Positions 24,143-33,438 of a stretch of 64,000 bases of DNA are shown piece by piece; position 1 is the first letter of the stretch, and each line of letters begins with the position of its first letter. Under the pieces are notes generated by a model, which saw nothing but the letters and a program-made list of their open reading frames with translations, was not told the DNA's origin and ran no database searches. Source of the stretch: Marivita sp051251565 (GTDB lineage: Bacteria > Pseudomonadota > Alphaproteobacteria > Rhodobacterales > Rhodobacteraceae); assembly GCF_051251565.1 (NCBI RefSeq), contig NZ_JBPOFB010000001.1, forward strand, positions 434,001 to 498,000. The letters run 5' to 3'. The translations under genes were made by a program, and so were the position numbers.

Positions 24143-24374
24143 CGGCGTCTTCAACAGCCGCTCGGCCCTCCAGTAAGGCAGGTATCGACACATCTTCATC
24201 CAACGCGTCCCAATGCAGTCCAAAGGCACTGATCTGCACCTCGGTCAACTGTTCAGGTGTTGCTTGGGCCAAACGTGGGAACCATCCCAAAGGTACGCCT
24301 AGAATACGTCCATCTTCCAGCGACACCCACATTGTGTGCTCATCGAATGTCACTTCAGTGGCCGAAATGGTCAT
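24138..24374 (-). CDS. DUF2442 domain protein
   Basis: A 78-residue protein matching DUF2442: TEVTFDEHTMWVSLEDGRIL, GVPLGWFPRLAQAT and the final DEDVSIPALLEGR. It is the usual partner of DUF4160 proteins. ATG at 24374 has AGGA eight bases upstream; earlier ATGs at 24383 and 24389 are alternatives. The gene overlaps the end of DUF4160 by 20 bp. Its stop codon lies inside the inverted repeat. The pair has the layout of a two-gene toxin-antitoxin-like or regulatory module; no activity is known to me. Confidence 0.85.
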   Translation of the reverse strand: MTISATEVTFDEHTMWVSLEDGRILGVPLGWFPRLAQATPEQLTEVQISAFGLHWDALDEDVSIPALLEGRAAVEDAA

Positions 24375-24597
24375 GCCAGGCATCCTCAATCAAACGGCTT
24401 CGCTCAGCAATGATACGGGCCAAAGCGCGCAAGGTTCGGGCATCCAAGCCGTTGCTCCGCGCGACTCTGACCGGCTTTAGCCAGAACTTCGCTTCGCCGC
24501 CGACTTTCACCACATGAATATGCACGGGTTCGCGCGGTTCGCCTTCGTTGGAATAAAAGAAGAACCGGAAACCGGCGTGGTGAAAGACCGTCGGCAT
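24355..24597 (-). CDS. DUF4160 domain protein
   Basis: An 80-residue protein with the DUF4160 signature: MPTVFHHAGFRFFFYSNEGE, EPVHIHVVKVGGEAKFWL and the helix ALARIIAERSRLIEDAWHDH. It is the first gene of the DUF4160-DUF2442 pair and overlaps the second by 20 bp. DUF4160 proteins are small and common in mobile or accessory regions, usually next to DUF2442. The family has no assigned function that I know of. Confidence 0.88.
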   Translation of the reverse strand: MPTVFHHAGFRFFFYSNEGEPREPVHIHVVKVGGEAKFWLKPVRVARSNGLDARTLRALARIIAERSRLIEDAWHDHFGH

Positions 24598-24680
24598 TCA
24601 GACTGTACCATGAGTTTAATCCGGATTCACCTTAAACGTGAACCCGTTACCAACTCGTGAATGTTCGTCCATTCATGCGT

Positions 24681-26483
24681 TCACCCATCCATCTTTAACG
24701 CCGAGATAAACGCTTCCTGCGGGATATCCACCTTGCCGAACTGGCGCATCTTCTTCTTGCCGGCTTTCTGCTTTTCCAGAAGTTTCTTCTTTCGGGTGGC
24801 GTCGCCGCCGTAGCATTTGGCGGTCACGTCCTTGCGCAAAGCCGCCAAAGTCTCGCGGGCGATGACCTTGCCGCCGATGGCGGCCTGGATCGGGATCTTG
24901 AACATGTGGCGCGGGATCAGATCCTTGAGCTTTTCGCACATTGCCCGTCCCCGCGTCTCGGCCCGGTCGCGGTGGACCATGGTGGAGAGCGCGTCGACAG
25001 GTTCGTCGTTCACAAGGATCTGCATCTTCACAAGGCTGTCTTCGCGGTAGCCGATCATCTGGTAATCGAACGACGCATAGCCCTTGGTCACCGATTTCAG
25101 ACGGTCATAGAAATCAAACACCACCTCGTTGAGCGGCAGGTCATAGACCACCATCGCGCGGTTGCCGACATAGGTCAGGTCCATCTGTTCGCCGCGACGG
25201 TCTTGGCACAGCTTGAGCACGTCCCCCAGATATTCGTCGGGCACAAGGATCGATGCCTTGATGCGCGGCTCTTCGATATGGTCGATGATCGACGGGTCGG
25301 GCATGTCGGCGGGGTTGTGCAGCTCCAGCATTTCGCCGTCGCGGGTGTAGATGTGGTAAATCACCGACGGCGCGGTGGTGATCAGGTCGATATCGTATTC
25401 GCGCTCCAGACGGTCGCGCACCACTTCGAGGTGCAGCAGGCCGAGGAACCCGCAGCGAAAGCCAAAGCCAAGCGCGGCCGAGGTTTCCATCTCGGAGGTG
25501 AACGACGCGTCGTTCAGCGACAGCTTTTCAATCGCGCCGCGCATGTCTTCAAAGTCGTTGGCATCCACCGGGAAGAGACCACAGAACACCACGGGGATTG
25601 ATGGCTTGAAGCCGGGCAGGGGCGTTTCACAGCCCTTTTTCTCCGTGGTGATCGTGTCGCCGACGCGGGTGTCGCTGACCTGTTTGATCTGAGCGGTGAT
25701 ATAGCCGATCTCACCGGGGCCCAGTTCCTTGACCTCTTGCATCGCGGGGCGGTAGACGCCGATCCGGTCGATGTCATAGGTGCCGCCGGTTTTCATCATC
25801 TTGATGCGCTGGCCCTTTTTCAGAACCCCGTCGATCACGCGCACAATGACCACAACCCCCAGATAGGGATCGTATTTGCTGTCCACCAGCATCGCCTTGA
25901 GTGGCTTGTTCGGATCGCCTTCGTGCGGCTGTGGCAAACGCTTGACGATGGCTTCGAGCACCGCCGGAATGCCGATGCCGGTCTTGGCTGAGATTTCCAG
26001 CGCCTCGGAGGCATCGATGCCGATCACGTCCTCGATCTGTTCCTTGACGCGCTCGGGTTCTGACGCGGGCAGGTCGATCTTGTTGAGGACCGGAACAATC
26101 TCGTGATCCGCGTCAATCGCGGTATAGACGTTGGCCAGCGTCTGCGCCTCGACGCCTTGGGTGGCATCCACCACCAAAAGCGAGCCTTCGACCGCGCGCA
26201 TGGACCGGGACACCTCATAGGCGAAATCCACGTGTCCGGGCGTGTCGATGAGGTTGAGGATATAGGTCTCGCCATCCTCGGCCTTGTATTCGATCCGAAC
26301 CGTGTTGGCCTTGATCGTGATGCCGCGTTCCCGTTCGATATCCATCGAATCAAGAAGCTGTTCTTTCATCTCCCGTTCCGTCACCGTGTTGGTGGATTGG
26401 ATCAGCCTGTCGGCCAGGGTGGATTTCCCGTGGTCGATATGGGCTACAATGGAGAAATTGCGGATGTGCGAAAGCTCTGTCAT
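24681..26483 (-). CDS. lepA: Elongation factor 4
   Basis: LepA/EF4 is a ribosomal translocase-like GTPase that acts on stalled or misassembled ribosomes. The 600-residue product has the G1 loop AHIDHGKST, the G3 motif DTPGHVDF and the G4 motif LNKIDLP. It also has the LepA-specific C-terminal domain (QAAIGGKVIARE and the lysine-rich KKKLLEKQKAGKKKMRQFG). The ATG at 26483 starts MTELSHIRNFSIVAHIDHGK, the usual N-terminus; the longer open frame upstream is not coding. It is divergent from a lipoprotein gene. Confidence 0.97.
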   Translation of the reverse strand: MTELSHIRNFSIVAHIDHGKSTLADRLIQSTNTVTEREMKEQLLDSMDIERERGITIKANTVRIEYKAEDGETYILNLIDTPGHVDFAYEVSRSMRAVEGSLLVVDATQGVEAQTLANVYTAIDADHEIVPVLNKIDLPASEPERVKEQIEDVIGIDASEALEISAKTGIGIPAVLEAIVKRLPQPHEGDPNKPLKAMLVDSKYDPYLGVVVIVRVIDGVLKKGQRIKMMKTGGTYDIDRIGVYRPAMQEVKELGPGEIGYITAQIKQVSDTRVGDTITTEKKGCETPLPGFKPSIPVVFCGLFPVDANDFEDMRGAIEKLSLNDASFTSEMETSAALGFGFRCGFLGLLHLEVVRDRLEREYDIDLITTAPSVIYHIYTRDGEMLELHNPADMPDPSIIDHIEEPRIKASILVPDEYLGDVLKLCQDRRGEQMDLTYVGNRAMVVYDLPLNEVVFDFYDRLKSVTKGYASFDYQMIGYREDSLVKMQILVNDEPVDALSTMVHRDRAETRGRAMCEKLKDLIPRHMFKIPIQAAIGGKVIARETLAALRKDVTAKCYGGDATRKKKLLEKQKAGKKKMRQFGKVDIPQEAFISALKMDG

Positions 26484-26658
26484 GGCCCGGATATGATGCG
26501 CTTTTGGGGTCTGGTCAAGGTGGCGCGACAGGCGCGGCGCGTTTGACAAAAGGTGATTTGAAAACAGCTTGGCTTTCGGGCATCCTAGGCGCAGGCAAAG
26601 CACCGCATATCCGGGCACAAGATCCGGGACGCGGCACAATCGAATGAGAGCAGGCAAC

Positions 26659-27006
26659 ATGAAACTCTTGGTGGCATTTTTGGTCATGGCCCTGATCGCG
26701 GGATGCGGCGGAAACCGGTTTGATCGCGGTGACACGGGTGCGGTGACACGGTTCTCGTCAGGCCCGATCAGCTCGGCCTGTCTGTCCTCGGACCGCAAGG
26801 CGCGCAACGCGCGGCTGTGTGGCTGCATCCAGACAGTGGCCAACCGATCGCTTTCGGGCGCGGATCAGCGCAAGGCGTCGCGGTTCTTTAGCGATCCGCA
26901 GCGCGCGCATGACGTGTGGATGTCGCAATCTTCGGCGGATGATGCGTTCTGGGATCGCTACAAGGCATTTGCCGCCCGCTCTGAGCAGTCATGCCGGGGC
27001 TACTGA
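26659..27006 (+). CDS. Small lipoprotein, unknown function
   Basis: A 115-residue protein with a lipoprotein signal, MKLLVAFLVMALIAGCGGN, where LIAGC is the lipobox. The mature part has four further cysteines (SACLSS, RLCGCI, QSCRGY). A helical stretch (SGADQRKASRFFSDPQRAHD) follows the CGC pair. It should be attached to a membrane facing the periplasm. ATG at 26659 has AGCAGG upstream. The function is unknown; similar Rhodobacteraceae proteins carry uninformative names. The stop overlaps the alpha/beta-hydrolase gene end by 7 bp. Confidence 0.75.
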   Translation: MKLLVAFLVMALIAGCGGNRFDRGDTGAVTRFSSGPISSACLSSDRKARNARLCGCIQTVANRSLSGADQRKASRFFSDPQRAHDVWMSQSSADDAFWDRYKAFAARSEQSCRGY

Positions 27007-27764
27007 GCCTGATCAAGAAACGCCCGCACCGACGCTTCGAATTCGCGCGGCTTTTCGGCATGTAGCCAATGGCCCGCCCGGGGGATCTTGGCGAACCGGG
27101 CTGCCGGGAACAGGCCCTTGATCGTCGGGCGATATGCGGGCGTCACGTAGTCCGATTGCGCGCCTGACAGGAACAATGTCGGTTTGTCGAACTGGCCTGT
27201 GATGTCGGGAAAGCCAAGCACCTGTGGCATCTCGGTCGCCAGCGCATTCAGGTTCAGCTTCCAGCGTTTGTGTGCCACGTCCAAGGACTGGGTGAAGAAC
27301 GCCTGCAAGGTCGGGTCGTCCACATGTGCGGCCAATTGCTCTGCCGCGTCCGAGCGTTTTTCGACCTTCGAGAGGTCAACGGCACGCATCGCGTCGATGA
27401 ACTGCGTTTGCGAATGGGTATAGGTGACGGGCGCGATATCGGCGACGATGAGGCGGCTGACCAGCTCGGGCCGGGTGAGCGCCAGGACCATCGCCGCCTT
27501 GCCGCCCATCGAGTGCCCCACCACATCCACAGCACCGCCGTGGGACGCGATCACTTGGGCCAGATCATCGGCCATGTCTTCGTAGCTGTGACTGTCCGCC
27601 CAGAAACTGTCGCCGTGATTGCGCTGGTCCACCGCGATCACCGGTCCGCGATCTGACAGGCGCTTTGCGATCACCCCCCAGTTGCGGCCCGATCCGTAAA
27701 GTCCGTGCACAATCAAAAGCGGCGTCGCAGTGCCATCCGAATGGGTGAGAAGCGTATTGAGCAT
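27000..27764 (-). CDS. Alpha/beta hydrolase (YbfF-like esterase)
   Basis: A 254-residue serine hydrolase. The oxyanion region LLIVHGLYGSGRNWGVIAKR is followed by DQRNHGDS, the nucleophile elbow GHSMGGKAA and the C-terminal histidine in RAGHWLHAEKP. This layout is close to the YbfF esterase group. The substrate is unknown. The start at 27764 is the first ATG fitting the fold; the open frame continues further upstream without family sequence. It converges on the lipoprotein gene and is divergent from the next small gene. Confidence 0.88.
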   Translation of the reverse strand: MLNTLLTHSDGTATPLLIVHGLYGSGRNWGVIAKRLSDRGPVIAVDQRNHGDSFWADSHSYEDMADDLAQVIASHGGAVDVVGHSMGGKAAMVLALTRPELVSRLIVADIAPVTYTHSQTQFIDAMRAVDLSKVEKRSDAAEQLAAHVDDPTLQAFFTQSLDVAHKRWKLNLNALATEMPQVLGFPDITGQFDKPTLFLSGAQSDYVTPAYRPTIKGLFPAARFAKIPRAGHWLHAEKPREFEASVRAFLDQAQ

Positions 27765-27827
27765 ACGCCGTGCATACTGTGTCACATCAGCCTTGAGCAA
27801 GAGGGCGCAGAGGCTTAATCCGGGGGG

Positions 27828-28202
27828 ATGGAACATGCCGAAACGATCAAGACCCACGCCGCGACGTTGCAAGCCCTTCTGGCCAAGCGGTTGGGCCTCA
27901 AACGCGGAACCCTGTCGCACCGGGTGGCCAAGGCCGGACGCCGCCTGCCTGCGGCGGTGCGCAACGATATCGCGTTGGTGGCCGAAGCCGAACAGATGAC
28001 GGCCAATCCAAGGCTGGCGCTGCGCCTTGATGCGACCGCCACCCAAGCGGCCTATGATCGGGCTGTGACGCATCTCAGGGCTATTGACGCAGCGGACCGG
28101 CGCAAGGGGTTTGTCCTGTCGATCCTCGGCAGCATGGCGTTCAACGTTCTGGCGGTGATCGTGCTGCTGATTGCCGTTCTGCGCTGGCGCGGTCTGGCCT
28201 GA
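27828..28202 (+). CDS. Small membrane-anchored helical protein, unknown function
   Basis: A 124-residue protein. The N-terminal region (AATLQALLAKRLGLKRGTLS) is helical and basic, a central part (DRAVTHLRAIDAADRRKG) is charged, and a single C-terminal membrane helix follows (MAFNVLAVIVLLIAVL). It may be tail-anchored in the inner membrane. ATG at 27828 has GGGGGG upstream. No family recognised. It lies 69 bp upstream of the SDR gene in the same direction. Confidence 0.65.
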   Translation: MEHAETIKTHAATLQALLAKRLGLKRGTLSHRVAKAGRRLPAAVRNDIALVAEAEQMTANPRLALRLDATATQAAYDRAVTHLRAIDAADRRKGFVLSILGSMAFNVLAVIVLLIAVLRWRGLA

Positions 28203-28271
28203 CAGCTTTGGTCTGACAGCTTTGACCGGATGCCGTTGACGCCCCGACGCTTTACTCTAGGTGGCGGGGTC

Positions 28272-28937
28272 ATGGAAAAAGCACTCATCATCGGATCAAG
28301 CGGCGGCATTGGCGCGGCGCTTTGCAGAGCCCTGGAGGCGCGGGGCGTGTCCGTTACCGGGTTATCCCGCAGCGTTGACGGGCTGGACATCACCGACGAA
28401 GCCAGCGTGGAGCAGGCATTGGGCGCGCTGACGGGGGCGTTTGACCTTGTATTTGTCGCCACTGGTGCGTTGGAAATCAACGGGGCCACGCCCGAAAAGA
28501 CCCTGCGTCATGTGACAGCCGATGCGATGATCGACCAATTCAAGCTCAACACTGTGGGCCCGTCGCTGGTGCTCAAACACGCGATGCGGCTGTTGCCCCG
28601 CAAGGGACGGGGCGTCTTTGCGGCCTTGTCTGCGCGGGTGGGGTCTATTGGGGACAACCGGCTGGGTGGCTGGTACAGCTATCGCACCTCCAAGGCGGCG
28701 GTGAACCAGATGATCCACAGCGCAGCGATCGAGCTGGGCCGCACCCACAAGGATTTGGTCTGCGTGGCGCTGCATCCGGGCACGGTTGAGACTGCGTTCA
28801 CCCGGAAATATGTGGGTCATAACCCGTCAGTCCCGGCGGCCGATGCCGCAGAAAACCTGCTGCCGGTGCTGGACGGATTGTCCCCCGCCGACACGGGCAA
28901 ATTCTTTGACTGGCAGGGCAAAGAGGTGCCGTGGTGA
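28272..28937 (+). CDS. Short-chain dehydrogenase/reductase family protein
   Basis: A 221-residue Rossmann-fold oxidoreductase. The nucleotide loop IIGSSGGIGAALCRAL is at the N-terminus, and the catalytic YxxxK is Y-RTSK in GWYSYRTSKAAVNQM, preceded by the serine region AALSARVGS. The substrate is unknown. ATG at 28272 is a clear start, after GGCGGGGTC. The stop overlaps the photolyase start by four bases (GTGA), so the two are translationally coupled. This neighbour pairing occurs in other alphaproteobacteria. Confidence 0.9.
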   Translation: MEKALIIGSSGGIGAALCRALEARGVSVTGLSRSVDGLDITDEASVEQALGALTGAFDLVFVATGALEINGATPEKTLRHVTADAMIDQFKLNTVGPSLVLKHAMRLLPRKGRGVFAALSARVGSIGDNRLGGWYSYRTSKAAVNQMIHSAAIELGRTHKDLVCVALHPGTVETAFTRKYVGHNPSVPAADAAENLLPVLDGLSPADTGKFFDWQGKEVPW

Positions 28938-30445
28938 CGCGGCTGGTTCTGGTTCTGGGGGACCAGCTGAGCGACGCCTTGTCCGCGCTTGCCGCAGCCG
29001 ACATGGCGTCGGACGTGGTGGTCATGGCCGAGGTGGCAGAAGAAGCCACCTATGTGCAGCACCATCCCAAAAAGATCGCGTTCATCTTTGCCGCCATGCG
29101 CAAATTCGCGGCCCGCTTGCAAGCTGTGGGTTGGGATGTGCGCTACACGCGCCTTGATGACCCCGATACTGCGGGGTCGATCCCCGGCGAAGTGCTGCGC
29201 CGCGCCGAAGAGACCGGCGCGTCCGAGGTGATCGCAACCCAACCCGGTGAATGGCGGCTGATCCAATCGTTGGAGGACATGCCGCTTCGGTTGACGATGC
29301 GGCCGGACACAAGGTTCATCAGCACTCCGGACGAATTCGACACATGGGCCAAGGGCCGCAAGGCGCTGCGGATGGAGTATTTTTACCGCGACATGCGCCG
29401 CAAAACCGGCCTCTTGATGGACGGAGATCAGCCTGAGGGCGGCAAGTGGAATTACGATTCCGAGAACCGCAAACCGGCCCCCGATGACATCGCCTTTTCA
29501 GGGCCAATGCAATTCACCCCGGATGACACGGTGGAAGAGGTGCTTGATCTGGTGGCATCGCGGTTTGGCAATTCCTTTGGATCGCTGCGTCCGTTCTGGT
29601 TTGCCACCGACGCCGAACAGGCGCGGCGCGCGTTGACCCACTTCATCACCTACGCCCTGCCGCGCTTTGGCGATTTTCAGGACGCGATGATGAACGACAA
29701 TCGCTTTCTTTATCACGCGATGATCTCGCCTTATCTGAATGTCGGTCTGCTTGACCCGATGGAGGTCTGCCGCGCCGCCGAGGACGCCTACCGCGAGGGG
29801 CATGCGCCACTGAACGCGGTCGAAGGGTTCATTCGTCAGATCATTGGCTGGCGCGAATATGTGCGCGGCATCTATTTCCGCGAAGGCCCCGAGTATACGC
29901 GCCGCAACGCGCTGTGCCATCAGCGCAGGCTGCCCGATTTCTACTGGACTGGCGACACGGACATGAACTGCATGTCCAAGGCGATCACCCAGACGGCAGA
30001 AGAGGCCTATGCCCATCATATCCAACGTCTGATGGTCACGGGCAATTTTGCGCTTTTGGCCGGGATCAACCCGCACGAGGTGCATGAGTGGTACTTGCGG
30101 GTTTATATCGACGCGTTCGAATGGGTCGAAGCGCCGAATGTGATCGGCATGAGCCAGTTCGCCGATGACGGGATCATCGCGTCAAAACCGTATGTGTCGT
30201 CGGGCGCGTATATCAACCGGATGTCGGACCATTGCAAACCGTGCCGGTATCGGGTGCAGGACAAGACAGGGCCGGATGCGTGCCCGTTCAACACGCTGTA
30301 TTGGCATTTTCTGGACCGTCATTCCGAAAAATTCGCCAAGAACCCGCGCATGAGCCAGATCTATGCCAACTGGAACCGAATGGACGCAGATCGCAAAGCG
30401 ACGATCCTGTCCGAGGCGGAGGCGTTTCTTGGGACATTGGGTTAG
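28934..30445 (+). CDS. Iron-sulfur photolyase/cryptochrome family protein
   Basis: A 503-residue FAD protein of the FeS-BCP or prokaryotic (6-4) photolyase class (PhrB/CryB-like). The N-terminal Rossmann-like antenna domain opens LVLVLGDQLSDAL. The C-terminal FAD domain has IRQIIGWREYVRGIYF and GNFALLAGINPHEVHEWYL. Four cysteines placed for a 4Fe-4S cluster are at about 346 (MNCMSK), 434 and 437 (DHCKPCRY) and 450 (ACPFN). It uses blue light to repair DNA or to signal. GTG at 28934 overlaps the SDR stop; GTG at 28931 is also possible. Confidence 0.93.
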   Translation: MTRLVLVLGDQLSDALSALAAADMASDVVVMAEVAEEATYVQHHPKKIAFIFAAMRKFAARLQAVGWDVRYTRLDDPDTAGSIPGEVLRRAEETGASEVIATQPGEWRLIQSLEDMPLRLTMRPDTRFISTPDEFDTWAKGRKALRMEYFYRDMRRKTGLLMDGDQPEGGKWNYDSENRKPAPDDIAFSGPMQFTPDDTVEEVLDLVASRFGNSFGSLRPFWFATDAEQARRALTHFITYALPRFGDFQDAMMNDNRFLYHAMISPYLNVGLLDPMEVCRAAEDAYREGHAPLNAVEGFIRQIIGWREYVRGIYFREGPEYTRRNALCHQRRLPDFYWTGDTDMNCMSKAITQTAEEAYAHHIQRLMVTGNFALLAGINPHEVHEWYLRVYIDAFEWVEAPNVIGMSQFADDGIIASKPYVSSGAYINRMSDHCKPCRYRVQDKTGPDACPFNTLYWHFLDRHSEKFAKNPRMSQIYANWNRMDADRKATILSEAEAFLGTLG

Positions 30446-30468
30446 GGTTTTGGGTCTCCCCAAAACCC
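30445..30468. terminator. Hairpin between photolyase and maeB
   Basis: GGGTTTTGGG (30445-30454) and CCCAAAACCC (30459-30468) pair over a 4-nt TCTC loop, starting in the photolyase stop codon. It lies between convergent genes and lacks a T-run. A perfect 14-bp palindrome, ATGCGTTAACGCAT, follows at 30471-30484. Confidence 0.65.
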
Positions 30469-30487
30469 CGATGCGTTAACGCATTGC

Positions 30488-32767
30488 TTACCCGTATTGC
30501 GCCACCGGGGTTCCGGCGATCGCGGCCATGTTCAGCAAGCCGCGCGGGGTGATACCTTGGGTCACCACATGCGCGCGGTTGCCCATGCCCATCAGGATTG
30601 GCCCCACCTCAAGCCCGCCCGCGCGCATCTTGAGAATGTTGCGCGTGGCCGAGGCCGCATCGGCGTGGCCGAAGATCAGCACATTGGCGACACCCTGCAT
30701 CCGGTTTCCGGGCAGCAGCCGGTCGCGCAATTCGGCATCAAGGGCGGCATCCACGTTCATCTCGCCCTCATAGCAGAAATCGCGCGGCTCGGAATCCAGC
30801 AGCGCGATTGCGGCGCGCAGGCGTTTGCCGGATTCTTCTTCCTGATTGCCGAATTGCGACTGGGAACAGAATGCGATGTTCGGCGTCAGCCCAAAGCGGC
30901 GCACATGGCGGGCTGCCCCTATGGCGGTCTGGGCCAGTTCCTCGGGGGTGGGCAGGGACCGCACATGGGTGTCGGCGATGAACAGAGGCCCGTCTTCGAG
31001 GATCATCATGCTGAGCGCGCCATGCGGCGTGTGCTGATCGGAGCCGAGCACCTGCGTCACGTAATTCAGATGCCAGCGGTATTCGCCAAACGTGCCACAG
31101 ATCAGGCTGTCGGCCTCGCCGCGATGCACCATCACCGCGCCGATGGCGGTGGTGTTGGTGCGCATGATGGCGCGAGCAAGATCAGGCGTGACGCCGCGCC
31201 GTGCCATGATCCGGTGATAGGTTTCCCAATAGTCGCGGTAGCGCGGGTCGTTTTCCGGGTTCACGATGGTGAAATCACGCTCTGGCCGAATTTCGAGCCC
31301 CAGACGTTCGCAGCGCGAGGCGATCACCTCGGGGCGGCCAATCAGGATCGGCGTCTCGGTGGTTTCTTCAAGGATGGCCTGCGCGGCGCGCAGAACGCGT
31401 TCGTCTTCGCCCTCGGCAAACACGATCCGGCGGGCACCGGTGGCAGCGGCGTCAAAGACCGGGCGCATGAGCAGCGCGGATTTGTAGACGCTGGCGTCAA
31501 GCTTGGCCTTGTACGCCTTGAGGTCTTCCAGCGGACGAAGCGCCACACCCGATTCCATCGCCGCTTTGGCGACAGCGGTGGACACGACGCCGGACAGGCG
31601 CGGATCAAAGGGTTTCGGGATCAGGTAATCCGCCCCAAAGGTGAGCTGTTCGCCCCGGTACGCGGCAGCAGCTTCGGCGCTTGTGGTGGCGCGGGCCAGC
31701 TTGGCAATGCCGTCAACGCAGGCAATCTGCATCGCGTCGTTGATCTCGGTTGCGCCTACGTCCAGCGCGCCCCGGAAGATGAACGGGAAGCACAGCACGT
31801 TGTTGACCTGATTGGGGAAATCGCTGCGCCCGGTGGCCATGATCGCGTTGGGGGCCACCTCGCGCACTTCGTCGGGCAGGATCTCGGGCGTTGGGTTGGC
31901 GAGGGCAAAGATGATGGGGCGGTCGGCCATGCGCGCGACCATCTCCGGCTTGAGCACCTTGGGCCCGCTGAGCCCCAGAAACAGGTCCGCGCCGTCCACC
32001 ACATCGTTCAGGGTGCGCAGATCGGTCTTTTGCGCGAAGGCGGCTTTTTGCGGGTTCATGTCTTCGACACGGCCTTCATAGACCACCCCGTGAATGTCGC
32101 AGAGCCAGATGTTTTCGCGCTTCACGCCCAGCTTGAGAAGCATGTTCAAACAGGCGATGCCCGCAGCGCCGCCGCCGGTGGACACGATCTTGATATCCGC
32201 GAACGCCTTGCCTGCGACATGCAGCGCGTTGGTGGTGGCCGCGCCCACAACAATCGCAGTGCCGTGCTGGTCGTCATGGAACACCGGAATGTTCATGCGT
32301 TCGCGGCACAGCTTTTCGACGATGAAACAATCGGGTGCCTTGATGTCTTCGAGGTTGATGGCGCCGAAGGTCGGTTCCAGCGCGCAAACGATATCGGCCA
32401 GCTTTTCCGGGTCGCTTTCGTTCACCTCGATGTCGAAACAGTCGATATTGGCGAATTTCTTGAACAGGACCGCCTTGCCCTCCATCACCGGCTTGGAGGC
32501 CAGCGCGCCGATATTGCCAAGACCCAGAACGGCCGTGCCATTGGTCACAACCGCCACCAGATTGCCCTTGGCGGTATAGCGCGCAGCATTGGTCGGATCG
32601 GCTTTGATCTCAAGGCAGGCTTCGGCCACGCCGGGGCTGTAGGCCCGGGCCAGATCACGACCATTGGCCAAGGGCTTGGTCGCGCGGATCTCAAGCTTAC
32701 CGGGCTTTGGATATTCGTGGTAAAACAGCGCCGCCTGACGCAGCGTCTCATTGGTGTTGTCTGACAT
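30488..32767 (-). CDS. maeB: NADP-dependent malic enzyme (MaeB type, with phosphotransacetylase-like domain)
   Basis: A 759-residue fused protein. Residues 1-430 form the malic enzyme that decarboxylates malate to pyruvate with NADP: YSPGVAEACLEI, NIDCFDIEVNES, HDDQHGTAIVV and STGGGAAGIACLN are its motifs. The C-terminal third resembles phosphate acetyltransferase (RIVFAEGEDERVLRAAQ, GEADSLICGTFG) and is thought to be regulatory. Full length is typical. ATG at 32767 ends an unbroken family frame. It converges on the photolyase gene. An inverted GGTTTA-N4-TAAACC sits 22 bases upstream of the start. Confidence 0.96.
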   Translation of the reverse strand: MSDNTNETLRQAALFYHEYPKPGKLEIRATKPLANGRDLARAYSPGVAEACLEIKADPTNAARYTAKGNLVAVVTNGTAVLGLGNIGALASKPVMEGKAVLFKKFANIDCFDIEVNESDPEKLADIVCALEPTFGAINLEDIKAPDCFIVEKLCRERMNIPVFHDDQHGTAIVVGAATTNALHVAGKAFADIKIVSTGGGAAGIACLNMLLKLGVKRENIWLCDIHGVVYEGRVEDMNPQKAAFAQKTDLRTLNDVVDGADLFLGLSGPKVLKPEMVARMADRPIIFALANPTPEILPDEVREVAPNAIMATGRSDFPNQVNNVLCFPFIFRGALDVGATEINDAMQIACVDGIAKLARATTSAEAAAAYRGEQLTFGADYLIPKPFDPRLSGVVSTAVAKAAMESGVALRPLEDLKAYKAKLDASVYKSALLMRPVFDAAATGARRIVFAEGEDERVLRAAQAILEETTETPILIGRPEVIASRCERLGLEIRPERDFTIVNPENDPRYRDYWETYHRIMARRGVTPDLARAIMRTNTTAIGAVMVHRGEADSLICGTFGEYRWHLNYVTQVLGSDQHTPHGALSMMILEDGPLFIADTHVRSLPTPEELAQTAIGAARHVRRFGLTPNIAFCSQSQFGNQEEESGKRLRAAIALLDSEPRDFCYEGEMNVDAALDAELRDRLLPGNRMQGVANVLIFGHADAASATRNILKMRAGGLEVGPILMGMGNRAHVVTQGITPRGLLNMAAIAGTPVAQYG

Positions 32768-33045
32768 GTCGGTCCCCCCGCACGATTTGGTTTAAGGGTA
32801 AACCACAGGATACCAAAGGGAAAGGGGACAGCACCTGTGCTGTTGGAAAAGCACCTTTCAAATCATCTTGAAGATGCGGCCCCCGGTGCAGTCATGTGGC
32901 GGGCCAATCTTTGGGCGCGACGCCTTGTAATGGGCTGGCTTTGCGGGGAAACACACCGGCTCAGCGTCAGCTTTGGCCCAGCCCCTTGCAATCGGGTGCG
33001 CGGCCTCGCAACCATGCGGGTCACACAGCAGGGGGCGGAAAGCAC

Positions 33046-33438
33046 ATGGATTTGAAAATCGCGGCGCAGGCCGTTCGGGAAAACGCCTATGCGCCTTATT
33101 CCAACTTCAAGGTCGGCGCTGCGCTGCGAGGGTCTGACGGCGTGATCTATGTTGGCTGCAATGTCGAGAACGTCGCCTATCCCGAAGGCACCTGCGCCGA
33201 GGCCGGGGCGATTGCCGCAATGAATGCCGCAGGCGTGCGCGAGATCACCGAAGCCTATGTCATCGCCGACAGTCCCGATCCGGTGCCACCCTGTGGCGGG
33301 TGTCGTCAAAAGCTGGCGGAATTTGCCGCAAAGGACGTGCCGGTGACCTTGGCAACAACGGACGGGATCGAGCGCCAGACCACTGTGGGCAATCTTTTGC
33401 CCGGTGCGTTTGGGGCCGGGCACATGGACCGCAGCTGA
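33046..33438 (+). CDS. cdd: Cytidine deaminase
   Basis: A 130-residue zinc enzyme that deaminates cytidine and deoxycytidine to uridine forms. The zinc ligands are C50 with catalytic E52 (GTCAEAGAI) and the PCGGC pair (82-86). YAPYSNFKVGAAL and CNVENVAYPEGTC are family signatures. It is the first gene of the salvage operon. Its TGA shares one base with the deoA ATG (TGATG), coupling the two. ATG at 33046 follows GGGGGCGGAAAGC. Confidence 0.95.
   Translation: MDLKIAAQAVRENAYAPYSNFKVGAALRGSDGVIYVGCNVENVAYPEGTCAEAGAIAAMNAAGVREITEAYVIADSPDPVPPCGGCRQKLAEFAAKDVPVTLATTDGIERQTTVGNLLPGAFGAGHMDRS

Noticed and set aside
30497..32764. A 755-codon open frame on the strand opposite maeB
   Set aside because: It mirrors maeB codon for codon, is rich in His, Arg and Gly as antisense frames of GC-rich genes are, and shows no protein family features. 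Similar frames opposite lysS, fadA and the acyl-CoA ligase were left out for the same reason.
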